Shown here piece by piece: positions 1 through 7,568 of a stretch of 64,000 bases of DNA; within the stretch, counting starts at the first letter, position 1; every line of letters starts with the position of its first letter. The notes beneath the pieces are model-generated. The model was not told the DNA's origin, did no database searches, and saw only the letters and a program-made list of their open reading frames with translations. The position numbers were made by a program, and so were the translations under genes. This stretch comes from Allobosea sp. BK604 (GTDB lineage: Bacteria; Pseudomonadota; Alphaproteobacteria; Rhizobiales; Beijerinckiaceae): contig NZ_SLZF01000005.1 of NCBI RefSeq assembly GCF_004341515.1, forward strand, positions 62,001 to 126,000. The letters are read 5' to 3'.

Positions 1-37
1 CCGCTTCGTGGAGCGGCGCGTGAACTACAGCGTCTAG
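1..37 (+). CDS. C-terminal tail of an ABC permease (UgpA position), truncated by window edge
   Basis: The frame beginning at base 2 reads RFVERRVNYSV and stops at 35-37, directly abutting the ATG of the next permease at base 38. The basic end and its place immediately before UgpE fit the inner-membrane partner UgpA. Only 11 residues are visible, so identity rests on position. Confidence 0.6.
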   Translation, partial: RFVERRVNYSV

Positions 38-928
38 ATGAACGAGCGCACCCCGATCATCGACGCTCTCAGCCACCTCATCCTGCTGGTGGGCGCTGCG
101 CTCGTCTGCCTGCCGATCTATTTCGTCTTCGTCACCGGCTCGCTCTCGCAGGCGGAGATCATGCGCGTGCCGATGTCCTGGCTGCCCGGCAATCAGTTCT
201 TCGCGAACATGCAGACCGTGCTGAGCAACGCCGATTTCGGGCGATTGCTGCTCAATTCCCTGATCATCGCCACCGGAATCACCGTGGGGAAGCTCGCGGT
301 GTCGGTGATCGCGGCCTTCGCCGTCACCTATTTCCGCTTTCCCTTCCGCATGACCGCCTTCTGGCTGATCTTCATGTCGCTGATGCTGCCGATCGAGGTG
401 CGCATCGTGCCGACCTACGAATCCGCCGCGAACGTCGCCCTGCCGCTCAATATCCTCGGCTCCTGGCTCGGCATCGGCGTGCTGGCCGATCTCGACTGGA
501 ATCTGGTCAACACCTATTCGGGCCTGATCCTGCCGCTGATCGCTTCGGCCACCGCGACCTTCCTCTTCCGCCAGTTCTTCCTCACGATCCCGGACGAGCT
601 CTGCGAGGCGGCCCGCATCGACGGCGCAACCCCATGGCAGTTCTTCCGGCTGATCCTGCTGCCTTTGTCGCGCTCGAACATGGTGGCGCTGGCGATCATC
701 CTCTTCCTGATGGGCTGGAACCAGTATCTCTGGCCGCTGCTGCTCACCACAGAGCCCGCCATGGCCAATGCCGTGATCGGGCTGAAGAAACTGATGCCGC
801 AGAGCGACTCCCTGCCAACCTGGCATCTCCTGATGAACGCGGCCCTCCTGACGATGCTGCCGCCCACCCTCGTCATCCTCATCCTCCAGCGCTGGTTCGT
901 GAAGGGGCTGGTGGACAGCGGCAAATAA
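38..928 (+). CDS. ugpE: sn-glycerol-3-phosphate type ABC transporter permease UgpE
   Basis: Inner-membrane permease of 296 residues, about six membrane segments, of the binding-protein-dependent carbohydrate-uptake (CUT1) family. The EAA loop that contacts the ATPase is visible as DELCEAARIDGATPWQFF near residues 187-204. The C-terminus RWFVKGLVDSGK is characteristic of UgpE. The next gene is a glycerophosphodiester phosphodiesterase, as in ugp operons, which supports import of glycerol-3-phosphate or glycerophosphodiesters. The binding protein and ATPase presumably lie upstream, outside the window. A related polyol substrate is possible because a polyol dehydrogenase follows. Confidence 0.88.
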   Translation: MNERTPIIDALSHLILLVGAALVCLPIYFVFVTGSLSQAEIMRVPMSWLPGNQFFANMQTVLSNADFGRLLLNSLIIATGITVGKLAVSVIAAFAVTYFRFPFRMTAFWLIFMSLMLPIEVRIVPTYESAANVALPLNILGSWLGIGVLADLDWNLVNTYSGLILPLIASATATFLFRQFFLTIPDELCEAARIDGATPWQFFRLILLPLSRSNMVALAIILFLMGWNQYLWPLLLTTEPAMANAVIGLKKLMPQSDSLPTWHLLMNAALLTMLPPTLVILILQRWFVKGLVDSGK

Positions 929-978
929 CCCGCCAAGCAGCAAGTAAACCCGCCAACAGGCAAGCAGGGCACATCGAC

Positions 979-1719
979 ATGCGGATCATCGGTCATCGCG
1001 GCGCGCGCAACATCTGGGCGGAGAACAGCCTGAGCGGCTTCCGCAATGTCTGCGGGCTCAAGGTCGACGCCGTCGAGCTCGACGTGCATCTGTCCGATGA
1101 CGGCGAGATCATGGTGATCCATGACCCGCTGCTCGAGCGCACGACCGACCAGAAGGGGCCGGTCGGGCAACTGGGCCGGGAGGCCCTGCGCAAGGTCAAG
1201 CTGCGCGATACGCTGAACGAGACGATCCCGACGCTGCCCGCCGTCCTCGACGTCTTCGCGCCGACGCGTATCGAGCTCGAGATCGAGATGAAGATGGATG
1301 CTTTCGGCAATCTCTACCCCGGCCTGCTCGACAAGGTGATCGCGCTCGTCAGGGAGCGCGGGCTCGCCGCACGTGTCGTGCTGACCTGCTTCGTCCCCGA
1401 GGTCATCGAGGAGATCAGGGCCAAGGCGCCCGAGATGCGCCGGCTTGCCTCGGTCGACCGCCGCTCCTGCGAAGCTTTCGGCGGTGTCGACCGGACCTTG
1501 AAGCGCTTCGTCGACCTTGGCTGCATCATCGCCGTCGAGCAGTCGCTGCTCCGGCTGTCGATCGACCGCGCCGTCGCGATCGTCGGGCGCGACAAGCTCG
1601 GGGTCTGGGTGCCCAATACGGTGGGCGATCTCGACTACTGGCTCGGCCAGCCCGTGTCCCAGATCACCAGCGACCGCCCGGACCTCGCGCTGCAGCTCCT
1701 CGGCGCACGGGCAAGGTGA
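979..1719 (+). CDS. ugpQ: Glycerophosphodiester phosphodiesterase (UgpQ-like)
   Basis: A 246-residue GDPD-family TIM barrel hydrolysing glycerophosphodiesters to glycerol-3-phosphate and an alcohol. It begins IIGHRGARNIWAENSLSGF, carrying the family's HRG and AEN elements, followed by ELDVHLSDDGEIMVIHDP with the metal-binding Glu/Asp and catalytic His. There is no signal peptide, so it is cytoplasmic and would act on imported diesters. I chose ATG 979 because homology begins there; the frame is open much further upstream but only as a shadow of ugpE. Its stop overlaps the GTG of the next gene, suggesting translational coupling. Confidence 0.88.
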   Translation: MRIIGHRGARNIWAENSLSGFRNVCGLKVDAVELDVHLSDDGEIMVIHDPLLERTTDQKGPVGQLGREALRKVKLRDTLNETIPTLPAVLDVFAPTRIELEIEMKMDAFGNLYPGLLDKVIALVRERGLAARVVLTCFVPEVIEEIRAKAPEMRRLASVDRRSCEAFGGVDRTLKRFVDLGCIIAVEQSLLRLSIDRAVAIVGRDKLGVWVPNTVGDLDYWLGQPVSQITSDRPDLALQLLGARAR

Positions 1720-3209
1720 CGCCGATGGCCGTGGTCCTGTCGCGCGCGACGCTTGCCGGGATCGGGGGAGCGGTCGCGACCCCGAGCTATGGTCCCGAAC
1801 ACCTGAGCCCGGGCATCGTCCATATCGGCGTCGGCAATTTCCACCGCGCCCATCAGGCGGCCTATCTCGACGAGCTGTTCGAGCGCGGGCTCGACCGCGA
1901 CTGGGCGATCGTCGGCACCGGCGTGCGCGCGGGTGACGCCGAGATGGCGCGCGATCTCGCCGCGCAGGATTTCCTGACCACGGTGGTGACGCAGGAGGCC
2001 GAGCGCTCGCAGGCGCGCGTCACCGGGGCCATGATCGATTTCGTCCGGCCGGGCGATAGCCGGGCGATCCTGCGGCGCCTCGTCGATCCCCGCACGCGGA
2101 TCGTGTCGCTGACCGTCACCGAGGGTGGCTATTACGTCGACCCGGCGACCCAGACCTTCGATCCCGCCCATCCCGATATAATCGCGGACGCCGCGGATCG
2201 CCTCTCCGATCCGAAAACCGCCTTCGGCCTGATCGCCGCCGCGCTGCTGCAGCGGCGCGCGGCGGCGCTGCCACCCTTCACGGTGATGTGCTGCGATAAC
2301 CTGCCGGGCAACGGCCATGTCACGGCGGATGCCGTCGCCGGGCTCGTCGCCCTGATCGACAAGGCCGATGCGCGCTGGATCCGCGAGAGCGTCGCCTTTC
2401 CCAACGGCATGGTCGACCGGATCACGCCCGCGACGTCGGATCGCGAACGCCGGATGCTGCGCGAGGATTTCGGCATCGACGACGCCCGCCCGGTCTTCTG
2501 CGAGGATTTCCGGCAATGGGTGCTGGAGGATCATTTCCCGGCCGGGCGCCCGCGGCTGGAGCAGGTCGGCGTGCAGTTCGTGGGGGATGTCGCGCCCTTC
2601 GAGCTGATGAAGATCCGCATCCTCAATGGCGGCCATGCGGCGATCGCCTACCCCGCCGGCCTGCTCGACATCCAGTTCGTCCACGAGGCGATGGAGGATG
2701 CCCAGATCGCCCGCTTCCTCTCGGCCCTCCTGGAGGATGAGGTCATCCCCGTCGTCCCGCCAGTGCCCGACACCGATCTGGCAGCGTACAAGCGCACGAT
2801 CGAGCGGCGCTTCGCCAATCCGAAGATCGGCGACACCATCCGCCGGCTCTGCCTCGATGGCTCGAACCGCCAGCCGAAATTCATCCTGCCCACGCTGCGC
2901 GATGCCTTGCGGGCCGGCCGGCCGATCGGCGGCCTCGCGCTCGTCAGCGCCCTCTGGTGCCGCTACTGCCATGGCGAAACCGAAAGCGGGCAGCCGATCG
3001 CACCGAATGATCCGAACTGGGAGCGGCTGACGAGCCAAGCCCGCCAAGCCAGGGGCGCGCCGGAGGCCTGGCTCGCCATGCGGGATGTCTATGGCGATCT
3101 GGGCGAGGACACGCGTTTCCGAGAGGCCTTCAGTGGGGCATTGCAGGGGATCTGGCAGTCGGGAACCCGCGCGAGCATCGACGCGTACCTCGCCGCGCGC
3201 AGGGCGTGA
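1716..3209 (+). CDS. Mannitol dehydrogenase family NAD-dependent polyol/sugar acid oxidoreductase
   Basis: A 497-residue long-chain polyol dehydrogenase (MtlK/UxuB family) oxidising a polyol or reducing a keto-sugar acid with NAD(H). Near the N-terminus VHIGVGNFHRAHQA is the family's Rossmann motif. FPNGMVDRITP sits mid-protein, and KIRILNGGHA carries the catalytic Lys/Asn/His set. The start is a GTG at 1716 overlapping the previous stop; ATG 1725 is an alternative. Co-transcription with ugpE and the phosphodiesterase is unusual and suggests a polyol glycoside or glycerophospho-polyol substrate. Exact substrate (mannitol, fructuronate, arabinitol) cannot be told from sequence. Confidence 0.85.
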   Translation: MTPMAVVLSRATLAGIGGAVATPSYGPEHLSPGIVHIGVGNFHRAHQAAYLDELFERGLDRDWAIVGTGVRAGDAEMARDLAAQDFLTTVVTQEAERSQARVTGAMIDFVRPGDSRAILRRLVDPRTRIVSLTVTEGGYYVDPATQTFDPAHPDIIADAADRLSDPKTAFGLIAAALLQRRAAALPPFTVMCCDNLPGNGHVTADAVAGLVALIDKADARWIRESVAFPNGMVDRITPATSDRERRMLREDFGIDDARPVFCEDFRQWVLEDHFPAGRPRLEQVGVQFVGDVAPFELMKIRILNGGHAAIAYPAGLLDIQFVHEAMEDAQIARFLSALLEDEVIPVVPPVPDTDLAAYKRTIERRFANPKIGDTIRRLCLDGSNRQPKFILPTLRDALRAGRPIGGLALVSALWCRYCHGETESGQPIAPNDPNWERLTSQARQARGAPEAWLAMRDVYGDLGEDTRFREAFSGALQGIWQSGTRASIDAYLAARRA

Positions 3210-3269
3210 CAGTCCCCTGAGAGATCCGCGGCGCCGCACAACACGCGTTCTCTATCAATAGCTTAGAGG

Positions 3270-3350
3270 CGGATTCGATCAGATTGATTCAACCTGATCG
3301 TATCCGTCTAGATGATTGGACCGGATTTCATATCCGGTTCGTTGATCCAG
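3270..3350. repeat. Intergenic mosaic repeat, double-hairpin module
   Basis: Arms at 3270-3282 and 3294-3306 pair over 13 bases with one mismatch around an 11-base loop. They are followed by the palindrome-like CCGGATTTCATATCCGG near 3331. The second half resembles 9464-9503 (GATC...CCGGAT..ATCCGG...GATCC). It may also terminate the upstream operon. Confidence 0.6.
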
Positions 3351-3362
3351 CTTCGTGTCTTT

Positions 3363-3409
3363 CGCATCGGCTTTTCCGAAAGCCGCAAGCCGCATTTCAG
3401 GCCGATGCG
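3363..3409. repeat. Intergenic mosaic repeat, 47-bp module A
   Basis: Bounded by the 9-bp inverted arms CGCATCGGC and GCCGATGCG, with interior TTTTCCGAAAGCCGC. The same 47-bp unit occurs inverted at 5216-5262, and close relatives at 35458-35505 and 40869-40913. Confidence 0.75.
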
Positions 3410-3676
3410 ACAGGGGCTGCCCTCTTATTTGAGGGGATCGCTGGCCCTTCTGAGACGGTCCACAGCAGTGCCCGGATCGCGAGCAGGCGGATGCGATCAG
3501 TTGCGCCTTTTTTCGAGCCGGCCGCGCTCAAACGCAGTTCCCCGCCAGTGCATCGGGGTATTGATCGCAGATCGGAGCGAGATATCGTGGTTCGAAGCTT
3601 CGAAAATTCAGTTTCCACTGAGCTGAGAGGCGTCCACTTCAGCTTAGTTTCCCAGAAATGAACGCATAACGTGCAC

Positions 3677-3706
3677 TTGACATAGTGCTTAGACGCACCG
3701 CTGTAT
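3677..3706 (+). promoter_or_regulatory. Possible sigma-70 promoter for the XRE gene
   Basis: A perfect TTGACA at 3677-3682, with only a weak -10 (CTGTAT, 3701-3706) at 18 bp. The -35 lies within the inverted repeat GCACT-TGACAT-AGTGC (3673-3688), which could be an operator. Confidence 0.35.
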
Positions 3707-3733
3707 GCAGCACTCCCTATTTCGAAGGCTGCC

Positions 3734-4138
3734 ATGACCAAGATCATAAATCCGGTTGATCGTCACGTTGGTAGCCGCGTCCGAATGCGGCGGATGCTGG
3801 CGGGTATAAGCCAGGAAAAGCTTGGCGAGGCGCTGGGCCTCACCTTTCAGCAGATCCAGAAATACGAAAAAGGCTCGAACCGGATCAGCGCAAGCCGCTT
3901 GCAGCAGATTTCCAGGAAGTTGGAGGTTCCGGTCTCATTCTTCTTCGATGGCGCACCCGGCGAGGATGCTCCGCCGAACCCGGGTTTCTCGGATTCGGCG
4001 ACGCATTCCGAACTCTCCGATTTCCTCGCAACCAGCGAGGGCGTGCAACTCACCAAGGCCTTCGTCCGGATCAAGAGCGGCCGCGTTCGGCGTCGCATCC
4101 TCGATCTGGTCGAAGCCATGGCTGACGAAAGCAGGTAA
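3734..4138 (+). CDS. XRE-family helix-turn-helix transcriptional regulator
   Basis: A 134-residue DNA-binding protein with a Cro/CI-type helix-turn-helix at about residues 14-66 (VRMRRMLAGISQEKLGEALG followed by FQQIQKYEKGSNRI) and a short C-terminal helix-rich tail. Such regulators are common in Rhizobiales. It is convergent with the luxI-linked gene, with 12 bases between their ends. The position next to a quorum-sensing pair suggests involvement in that circuit, but this is inference only. Base composition just upstream is lower in GC than the rest of the window. Confidence 0.85.
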   Translation: MTKIINPVDRHVGSRVRMRRMLAGISQEKLGEALGLTFQQIQKYEKGSNRISASRLQQISRKLEVPVSFFFDGAPGEDAPPNPGFSDSATHSELSDFLATSEGVQLTKAFVRIKSGRVRRRILDLVEAMADESR

Positions 4139-4150
4139 GACCGCCCGTTC

Positions 4151-4480
4151 TCAATTGACCCGGCGCAGGCTTTCGGGATCTGGAGGAAGCTCTTTTCCCT
4201 TTCCCGCCAGGAGCATGACCGACGGACTGAAGCGGAGCGTGCGAACGCCGCCGTCGGATCGCAGAAAGAACTGGACCAGAGCCTCCCGATCGTCCCGCGG
4301 CAGGGCCAGCACGCGCGCTGCCAGCCAGACTTCGTCGGTCGTGTCCTTGCCTGCACCCTGGTCAAGCAGGCAAGGGCAATCGGGAAATCGCTCCATCAGC
4401 CCTGCGAGGAGCGTCAGGGCATGTTCGAACTGCTCGCGGTCGCGTTCGGTCGCCTGGATTTTGGCGGTGCTCTCAACCAT
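4151..4480 (-). CDS. Unknown 109-residue protein translationally coupled to luxI
   Basis: I do not recognise this protein. It is small, predicted soluble and mostly helical, with a Cys pair (FPDCPCLL) near residue 36 and no signal peptide or membrane segment. Its ATG at 4480 lies inside the last codons of luxI (8-base overlap, different frame). It is preceded by a good ribosome site (AAAGGGGGA, 6-7 bases upstream), so the two genes are very likely made from one message. It could be a regulator of the signal synthase, an accessory for substrate supply, or an unrelated passenger. Codon use matches its neighbours. Confidence 0.7.
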   Translation of the reverse strand: MVESTAKIQATERDREQFEHALTLLAGLMERFPDCPCLLDQGAGKDTTDEVWLAARVLALPRDDREALVQFFLRSDGGVRTLRFSPSVMLLAGKGKELPPDPESLRRVN

Positions 4481-5114
4481 GGAGAATCCCCCTTTGACCC
4501 TGGGGGACCGTCGATGCCGCCTGGTGCAGCACCGGCGCGGTGAGCCCCTTGAAGGCGAGCGTGTTCCGCCAGGCCGCCTCGGTGACGCGGATCATGGCGC
4601 CCACGCAGCTCATGCCGTCGATCATTGCCGGCAAGCCGAGCGGGACGACATCCCAGCCGAGCTCGAGGAAGCGTGGCATCCACCAGGTCTCCATCACGAC
4701 GGTGATGGCTGTGATCTCGTTCTGCAGGCAATATTCCAGCATGCCGGCCAGGACGCTGTGGAGCACGGTGTGCGAGGCGCCGCGGCGTTCCGGGATCGCA
4801 AAGATCCGCGTCCATTCGACGATATCGGGGCCGCGCTGCAGCCCTCTTACATTGGCGAGGTAGGGAAAGACCTCGCTCATCAGATGCGGCCGCAATGTCG
4901 GCACGAGCCGCGTGCCGCCCACGACGCGGCTGCCCTCGAGCGCCAGAAGATAGATCGCATCTTCGTTGTCGAATTGATCGATCTCGCGGCCGTCCGGCCG
5001 TTCGAGCGCCTGCCATTTTCGCTCGCCGACATAGATCCGATGCCGGATGAAGAAGTGCTCTTGCAGTTGCGCCTCGTAGCGTGGCGCGTTCGACGCGTCG
5101 ATTACATGAATCAT
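4473..5114 (-). CDS. LuxI-family N-acyl-homoserine lactone synthase
   Basis: A 213-residue cytoplasmic enzyme making an acyl-homoserine lactone from S-adenosylmethionine and an acyl donor. The family's invariant positions are present: R24, an aromatic at 28 (Tyr for the usual Phe), W34, D46, R69, F83, E100 and R103. ATG 5114 (MIHVIDASN) was chosen because homology begins there and GGGGGA lies 8 bases upstream; the open frame extends 29 codons further. From memory the N-terminus and the METWWMPRF region look like the BjaI/RpaI clade, which uses branched or aromatic acyl-CoA; that is not verified. luxR lies upstream on the same strand. Confidence 0.92.
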   Translation of the reverse strand: MIHVIDASNAPRYEAQLQEHFFIRHRIYVGERKWQALERPDGREIDQFDNEDAIYLLALEGSRVVGGTRLVPTLRPHLMSEVFPYLANVRGLQRGPDIVEWTRIFAIPERRGASHTVLHSVLAGMLEYCLQNEITAITVVMETWWMPRFLELGWDVVPLGLPAMIDGMSCVGAMIRVTEAAWRNTLAFKGLTAPVLHQAASTVPQGQRGILHG

Positions 5115-5163
5115 GATCCTGTCCCCCGACCGATCACGGCAGAGGAAGGATGAGGTGAGGCAA

Positions 5164-5186
5164 GAATTCCGGGAATCCCGGAATTC
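5164..5186 (-). promoter_or_regulatory. Lux-box-like 23-bp palindrome upstream of luxI
   Basis: Perfect 11-bp inverted arms GAATTCCGGGA and TCCCGGAATTC around one central base (5175). The centre is about 61 bases from the luxI start. If it lies near -42, as in LuxR-activated promoters, transcription would begin about 18 bases before ATG 5114. Part of the arm repeats once more (GAATTCCGGG at 5181-5190). Confidence 0.7.
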
Positions 5187-5215
5187 CGGGATGTCGCGCA
5201 CTTTGTTGGAGCTAG

Positions 5216-5262
5216 CGCATCGGCGCGAAAAGTGGATTGCGGTCTTCGGAAAAGCCGATGCG
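5216..5262. repeat. Intergenic mosaic repeat, module A, between luxR and luxI
   Basis: The 47-bp module bounded by CGCATCGGC and GCCGATGCG, in the opposite orientation to 3363-3409. It lies 2 bases past the luxR stop, so it forms the 3' end of the luxR transcript. Confidence 0.75.
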
Positions 5263-5264
5263 AA

Positions 5265-5996
5265 CTAGAGCGATATTTCGCCGCGAAGATAGGCCTCGAC
5301 GACGGCGCGCGTCCTTCCCCTGACGCCGAGCTTGCGGGCGGCGTTTTCGTAATGCGCCTCGACCGTTCCCGCGCTGATCCCGAGGGCATCGGCAACGCCA
5401 TCGGTCGAACGGCCGACCGCCATCCAGGTCAGCACCTCCCGTTCTCGCACGGTCAAGCTTCGCCGCGGCGCGGGCTTGCTCATGACCGCGCCAGCCTTGG
5501 CATGGGCGTAGATCGACATCAGGTGAATGGCCGACCGGGTCGCTTTGGACAGGTCCGGGTGCTGGCCGGCCATGGTGACCACGGCCTTGAAGCCGGCATC
5601 ATCATGGATCGGGACGCAGAATCCATGCACCATCCGGAAATCGGTTGCGCGCTGCATGACCTCCCGTTGCCTTGGTCCAGCGTCATCGGCGCGATAGACT
5701 TCGGACCAGGCGAATGGATTGACCGTCGTCTTGCAATGCGCGGCGATCGGATCGTGATCGGCGAAGCCGCGCTTCACATAAAGCTCGAACCAGCCCTCGG
5801 GCCACCCGTTCAACAGGACGAGCGGATCGATACGGTCGCCCTGCTCGGGAAGGCCGGTGATGAGAAAGGCATGGAAGCCGAAGCTCGCCAGCTTGTCCCG
5901 AAGCGCAGAGATGACGTCCTGGGGCGCGGCAAGTTGCGTAAGTGAATCGATGAAGTCGAGAGCATCCCGACCGGTATCGAAATGTTGTCCTGACAT
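5265..5996 (-). CDS. LuxR-family autoinducer-binding transcriptional regulator
   Basis: A 243-residue regulator with an N-terminal autoinducer-binding domain and a C-terminal GerE-type helix-turn-helix. Ligand-pocket residues are intact: W69, Y73, D82-P83 and W97 match LuxR W57, Y61, D70-P71 and W85. The DNA-binding domain has LTVREREVLTWMAVGRS, with the invariant Glu, Leu and Gly. I prefer ATG 5996, preceded by GAGTGGGTGAG; an in-frame GTG at 6008 adds four residues. It is expected to bind the product of the adjacent synthase and activate luxI through the palindrome at 5164-5186. Confidence 0.92.
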   Translation of the reverse strand: MSGQHFDTGRDALDFIDSLTQLAAPQDVISALRDKLASFGFHAFLITGLPEQGDRIDPLVLLNGWPEGWFELYVKRGFADHDPIAAHCKTTVNPFAWSEVYRADDAGPRQREVMQRATDFRMVHGFCVPIHDDAGFKAVVTMAGQHPDLSKATRSAIHLMSIYAHAKAGAVMSKPAPRRSLTVREREVLTWMAVGRSTDGVADALGISAGTVEAHYENAARKLGVRGRTRAVVEAYLRGEISL

Positions 5997-6510
5997 GAAC
6001 TCACCCACTCGATACGATCGAGCTCGGCACGCCCCGCACGCGCCGCCTTGATATGATCCAGGGTCTGCCGGTGAACCGCCCTCAAGCCAGCTCGCCCCAT
6101 GTCTCGCGCGCCAATGCCGTCGAGCGACCGATCGATGTCCCGCGGCTTCGCGTAGGCTCCAGCCTGCAGCCGCCCGACGATCTCGCGCGGCTGCTCCAAA
6201 ACTCCTGATGCATCGGCGAAAAGCCCATCGGGCGCTTTGGAATCATGGTCCAAGAAAACTTGGTTCAAGAAATCATGATCCAAGCGGAGCTCCGTGCGCG
6301 CCGTCCGCAGATGCCAAACCAGGCCCGATCAATTCATAGTTGATCAAAAAAATCAATGGATAAGGGCAATTCCAGCGAAGGCCGACATGGAATTGCTACC
6401 CTTACTCAGCGTAGGGTTGTGCTGACCCCTGCATGGTCGATGCAATTCATCGCCGGGGACCGACCGCGGCGGTCTCGGCTATCGGCGGTCTTCGATATCG
6501 GCGGTCTTGG
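5997..6510. other. Intergenic region between luxR and a LysR gene, no supportable gene
   Basis: About 510 bases. Open frames here do not resemble proteins. It holds repeated CCAAG/CTTGG words at 6248-6285 (CCAAGAAAACTTGG is a perfect inverted repeat). It also holds an inverted repeat GATCAA/TTGATC at 6327-6345 followed by an A run. The luxR promoter must lie at its left end, but no convincing box was seen. Confidence 0.5.
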
Positions 6511-6514
6511 CTAT
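6467..6514. repeat. Three tandem copies of a 16-bp unit
   Basis: Units of the form CGGCGGTCTTGGCTAT at 6467-6482, 6483-6498 and 6499-6514, each differing at one to three positions. The last unit contains the LysR stop codon, so the array forms that gene's 3' end. Confidence 0.75.
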
Positions 6515-7434
6515 CGATCGACGCCGAGTTGCGCCTCGATGATCGCGCAACGCGCTTTCGCCACCGCGGCGATCTCCCGTGCGAGCTCGATCGACAGCTT
6601 CGAGCGCGGCTGCCAGGCCGGGAAGATGAAGCCGTAGCGCAGCTCGACGGTCGGCCGGAAGCGCCGGAAGACCAGTCCCGCCGTTCCGCTGGAATGGGCC
6701 ACGAACGGGTCCGCGACGCAGCAGCCGAGGCCGCGCTCGGCGAGCTGGCAGGCGATCATCCCGTTCGAGGTCTCGAAATTCGAGCGCAGCGCCAGCCCCG
6801 CTTCCTCCGCCTGCCGCTCGATCTGCTGCTGCACCAGCGAGCGCCGATGCGTTCCGATGAAGTTCGTCCCGGCGAGATCGGCGACCGTGACGACCTGTTT
6901 CCGAGCCAGCGGATGATCGGGGCCCATCGCCGCGACGGCCTCGATCTTCAGGAATTCCTCGGTCTCGAAGCCGGGATGGCGCAGGGGCAGCACGGTGATG
7001 CCGAGATCGAAATGCTCCTGCCCGAGCCAGGTCTCGATATCGACGCGCACGCGGGAATCGATCGTGGCGCTGAAGGCGGGCCTGTCCCGCGACAGGGCCG
7101 CGATCGCATCGACGACGATGGCGTGGGTGACATGGGGCGCCGTCAGGACGCGGATATGATCGCGCCCGCCCTGGCGCAGCTGCGTGGCGACGCGGTCGAG
7201 CCCGTCATGGCCGAGCAGCACGCGCTCGACATGCTGGTAGTAGTCGCGCCCCTCCGCGGTCAGGGTGAGGCGGCGGCTATGCCGGTCGAACAGCGCAAAG
7301 CCCAGCTCCTGCTCGAGCGCGCTGAGAAGCCGGCCGACCTGCGGCTGCGTCCGGCCGAGCCGGGCCGCGGCCTGCGATACCGACCCGGTCTCGACGAAGG
7401 CTCTCAGCGCTTCGAGGCTGCGAACATTGGGCAT
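6511..7434 (-). CDS. LysR-family transcriptional regulator (divergent from CocE hydrolase)
   Basis: A 307-residue LysR-type regulator. The winged helix-turn-helix lies at about residues 5-63 (LEALRAFVETGSVSQAAARL, then LLSALEQELGFALFDR), followed by a periplasmic-binding-fold effector domain. It is divergent from the hydrolase and peptide importer starting at 7569. A perfect palindrome in the intergenic region (7453-7471) makes it the likely controller of that block and of itself. Effector unknown. Confidence 0.9.
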   Translation of the reverse strand: MPNVRSLEALRAFVETGSVSQAAARLGRTQPQVGRLLSALEQELGFALFDRHSRRLTLTAEGRDYYQHVERVLLGHDGLDRVATQLRQGGRDHIRVLTAPHVTHAIVVDAIAALSRDRPAFSATIDSRVRVDIETWLGQEHFDLGITVLPLRHPGFETEEFLKIEAVAAMGPDHPLARKQVVTVADLAGTNFIGTHRRSLVQQQIERQAEEAGLALRSNFETSNGMIACQLAERGLGCCVADPFVAHSSGTAGLVFRRFRPTVELRYGFIFPAWQPRSKLSIELAREIAAVAKARCAIIEAQLGVDR

Positions 7435-7452
7435 GGACAGGGAGATCCTACC

Positions 7453-7471
7453 ATATGCGGATTCCGCATAT
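7453..7471. promoter_or_regulatory. 19-bp palindromic operator between LysR gene and hydrolase
   Basis: Perfect 9-bp arms ATATGCGGA and TCCGCATAT around base 7462, with further GCAT half-sites at 7488 and 7497. It overlaps the expected -35 if TATATT (7479-7484) is the -10 of the hydrolase promoter. Location and form fit a LysR-type binding site. Confidence 0.7.
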
Positions 7472-7568
7472 TTCGTGATATATTACGCATTTGACGCATA
7501 TATCGGTGCATGTCAACGTCGCGCCCGCAGCCTCTCCCGCTGCGGAAAACGGCAAGTATCGGTCTGTA

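Larger units (their letters stand above)
3210..3733. other. Long intergenic stretch, no convincing gene
   Basis: About 520 bases without a supportable gene. Short open frames here have no start signal or recognisable protein. The left half is made of intergenic mosaic repeats (listed separately). The right half is lower in GC than its surroundings and carries a plausible promoter for the XRE gene. Confidence 0.6.

Noticed and set aside
1635-3239. Long minus-strand frame opposite the mannitol-dehydrogenase-family gene
   Set aside because: Compositionally biased translation without domains; the plus strand carries the real enzyme motifs.
3284-3661. Small open frames upstream of the XRE gene
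   Set aside because: They run through mosaic repeats and lack start signals and protein-like composition.
5810-6283. Minus-strand frame overlapping the luxR 5' end
   Set aside because: Mostly overlaps luxR in another frame and has no domain or ribosome site.
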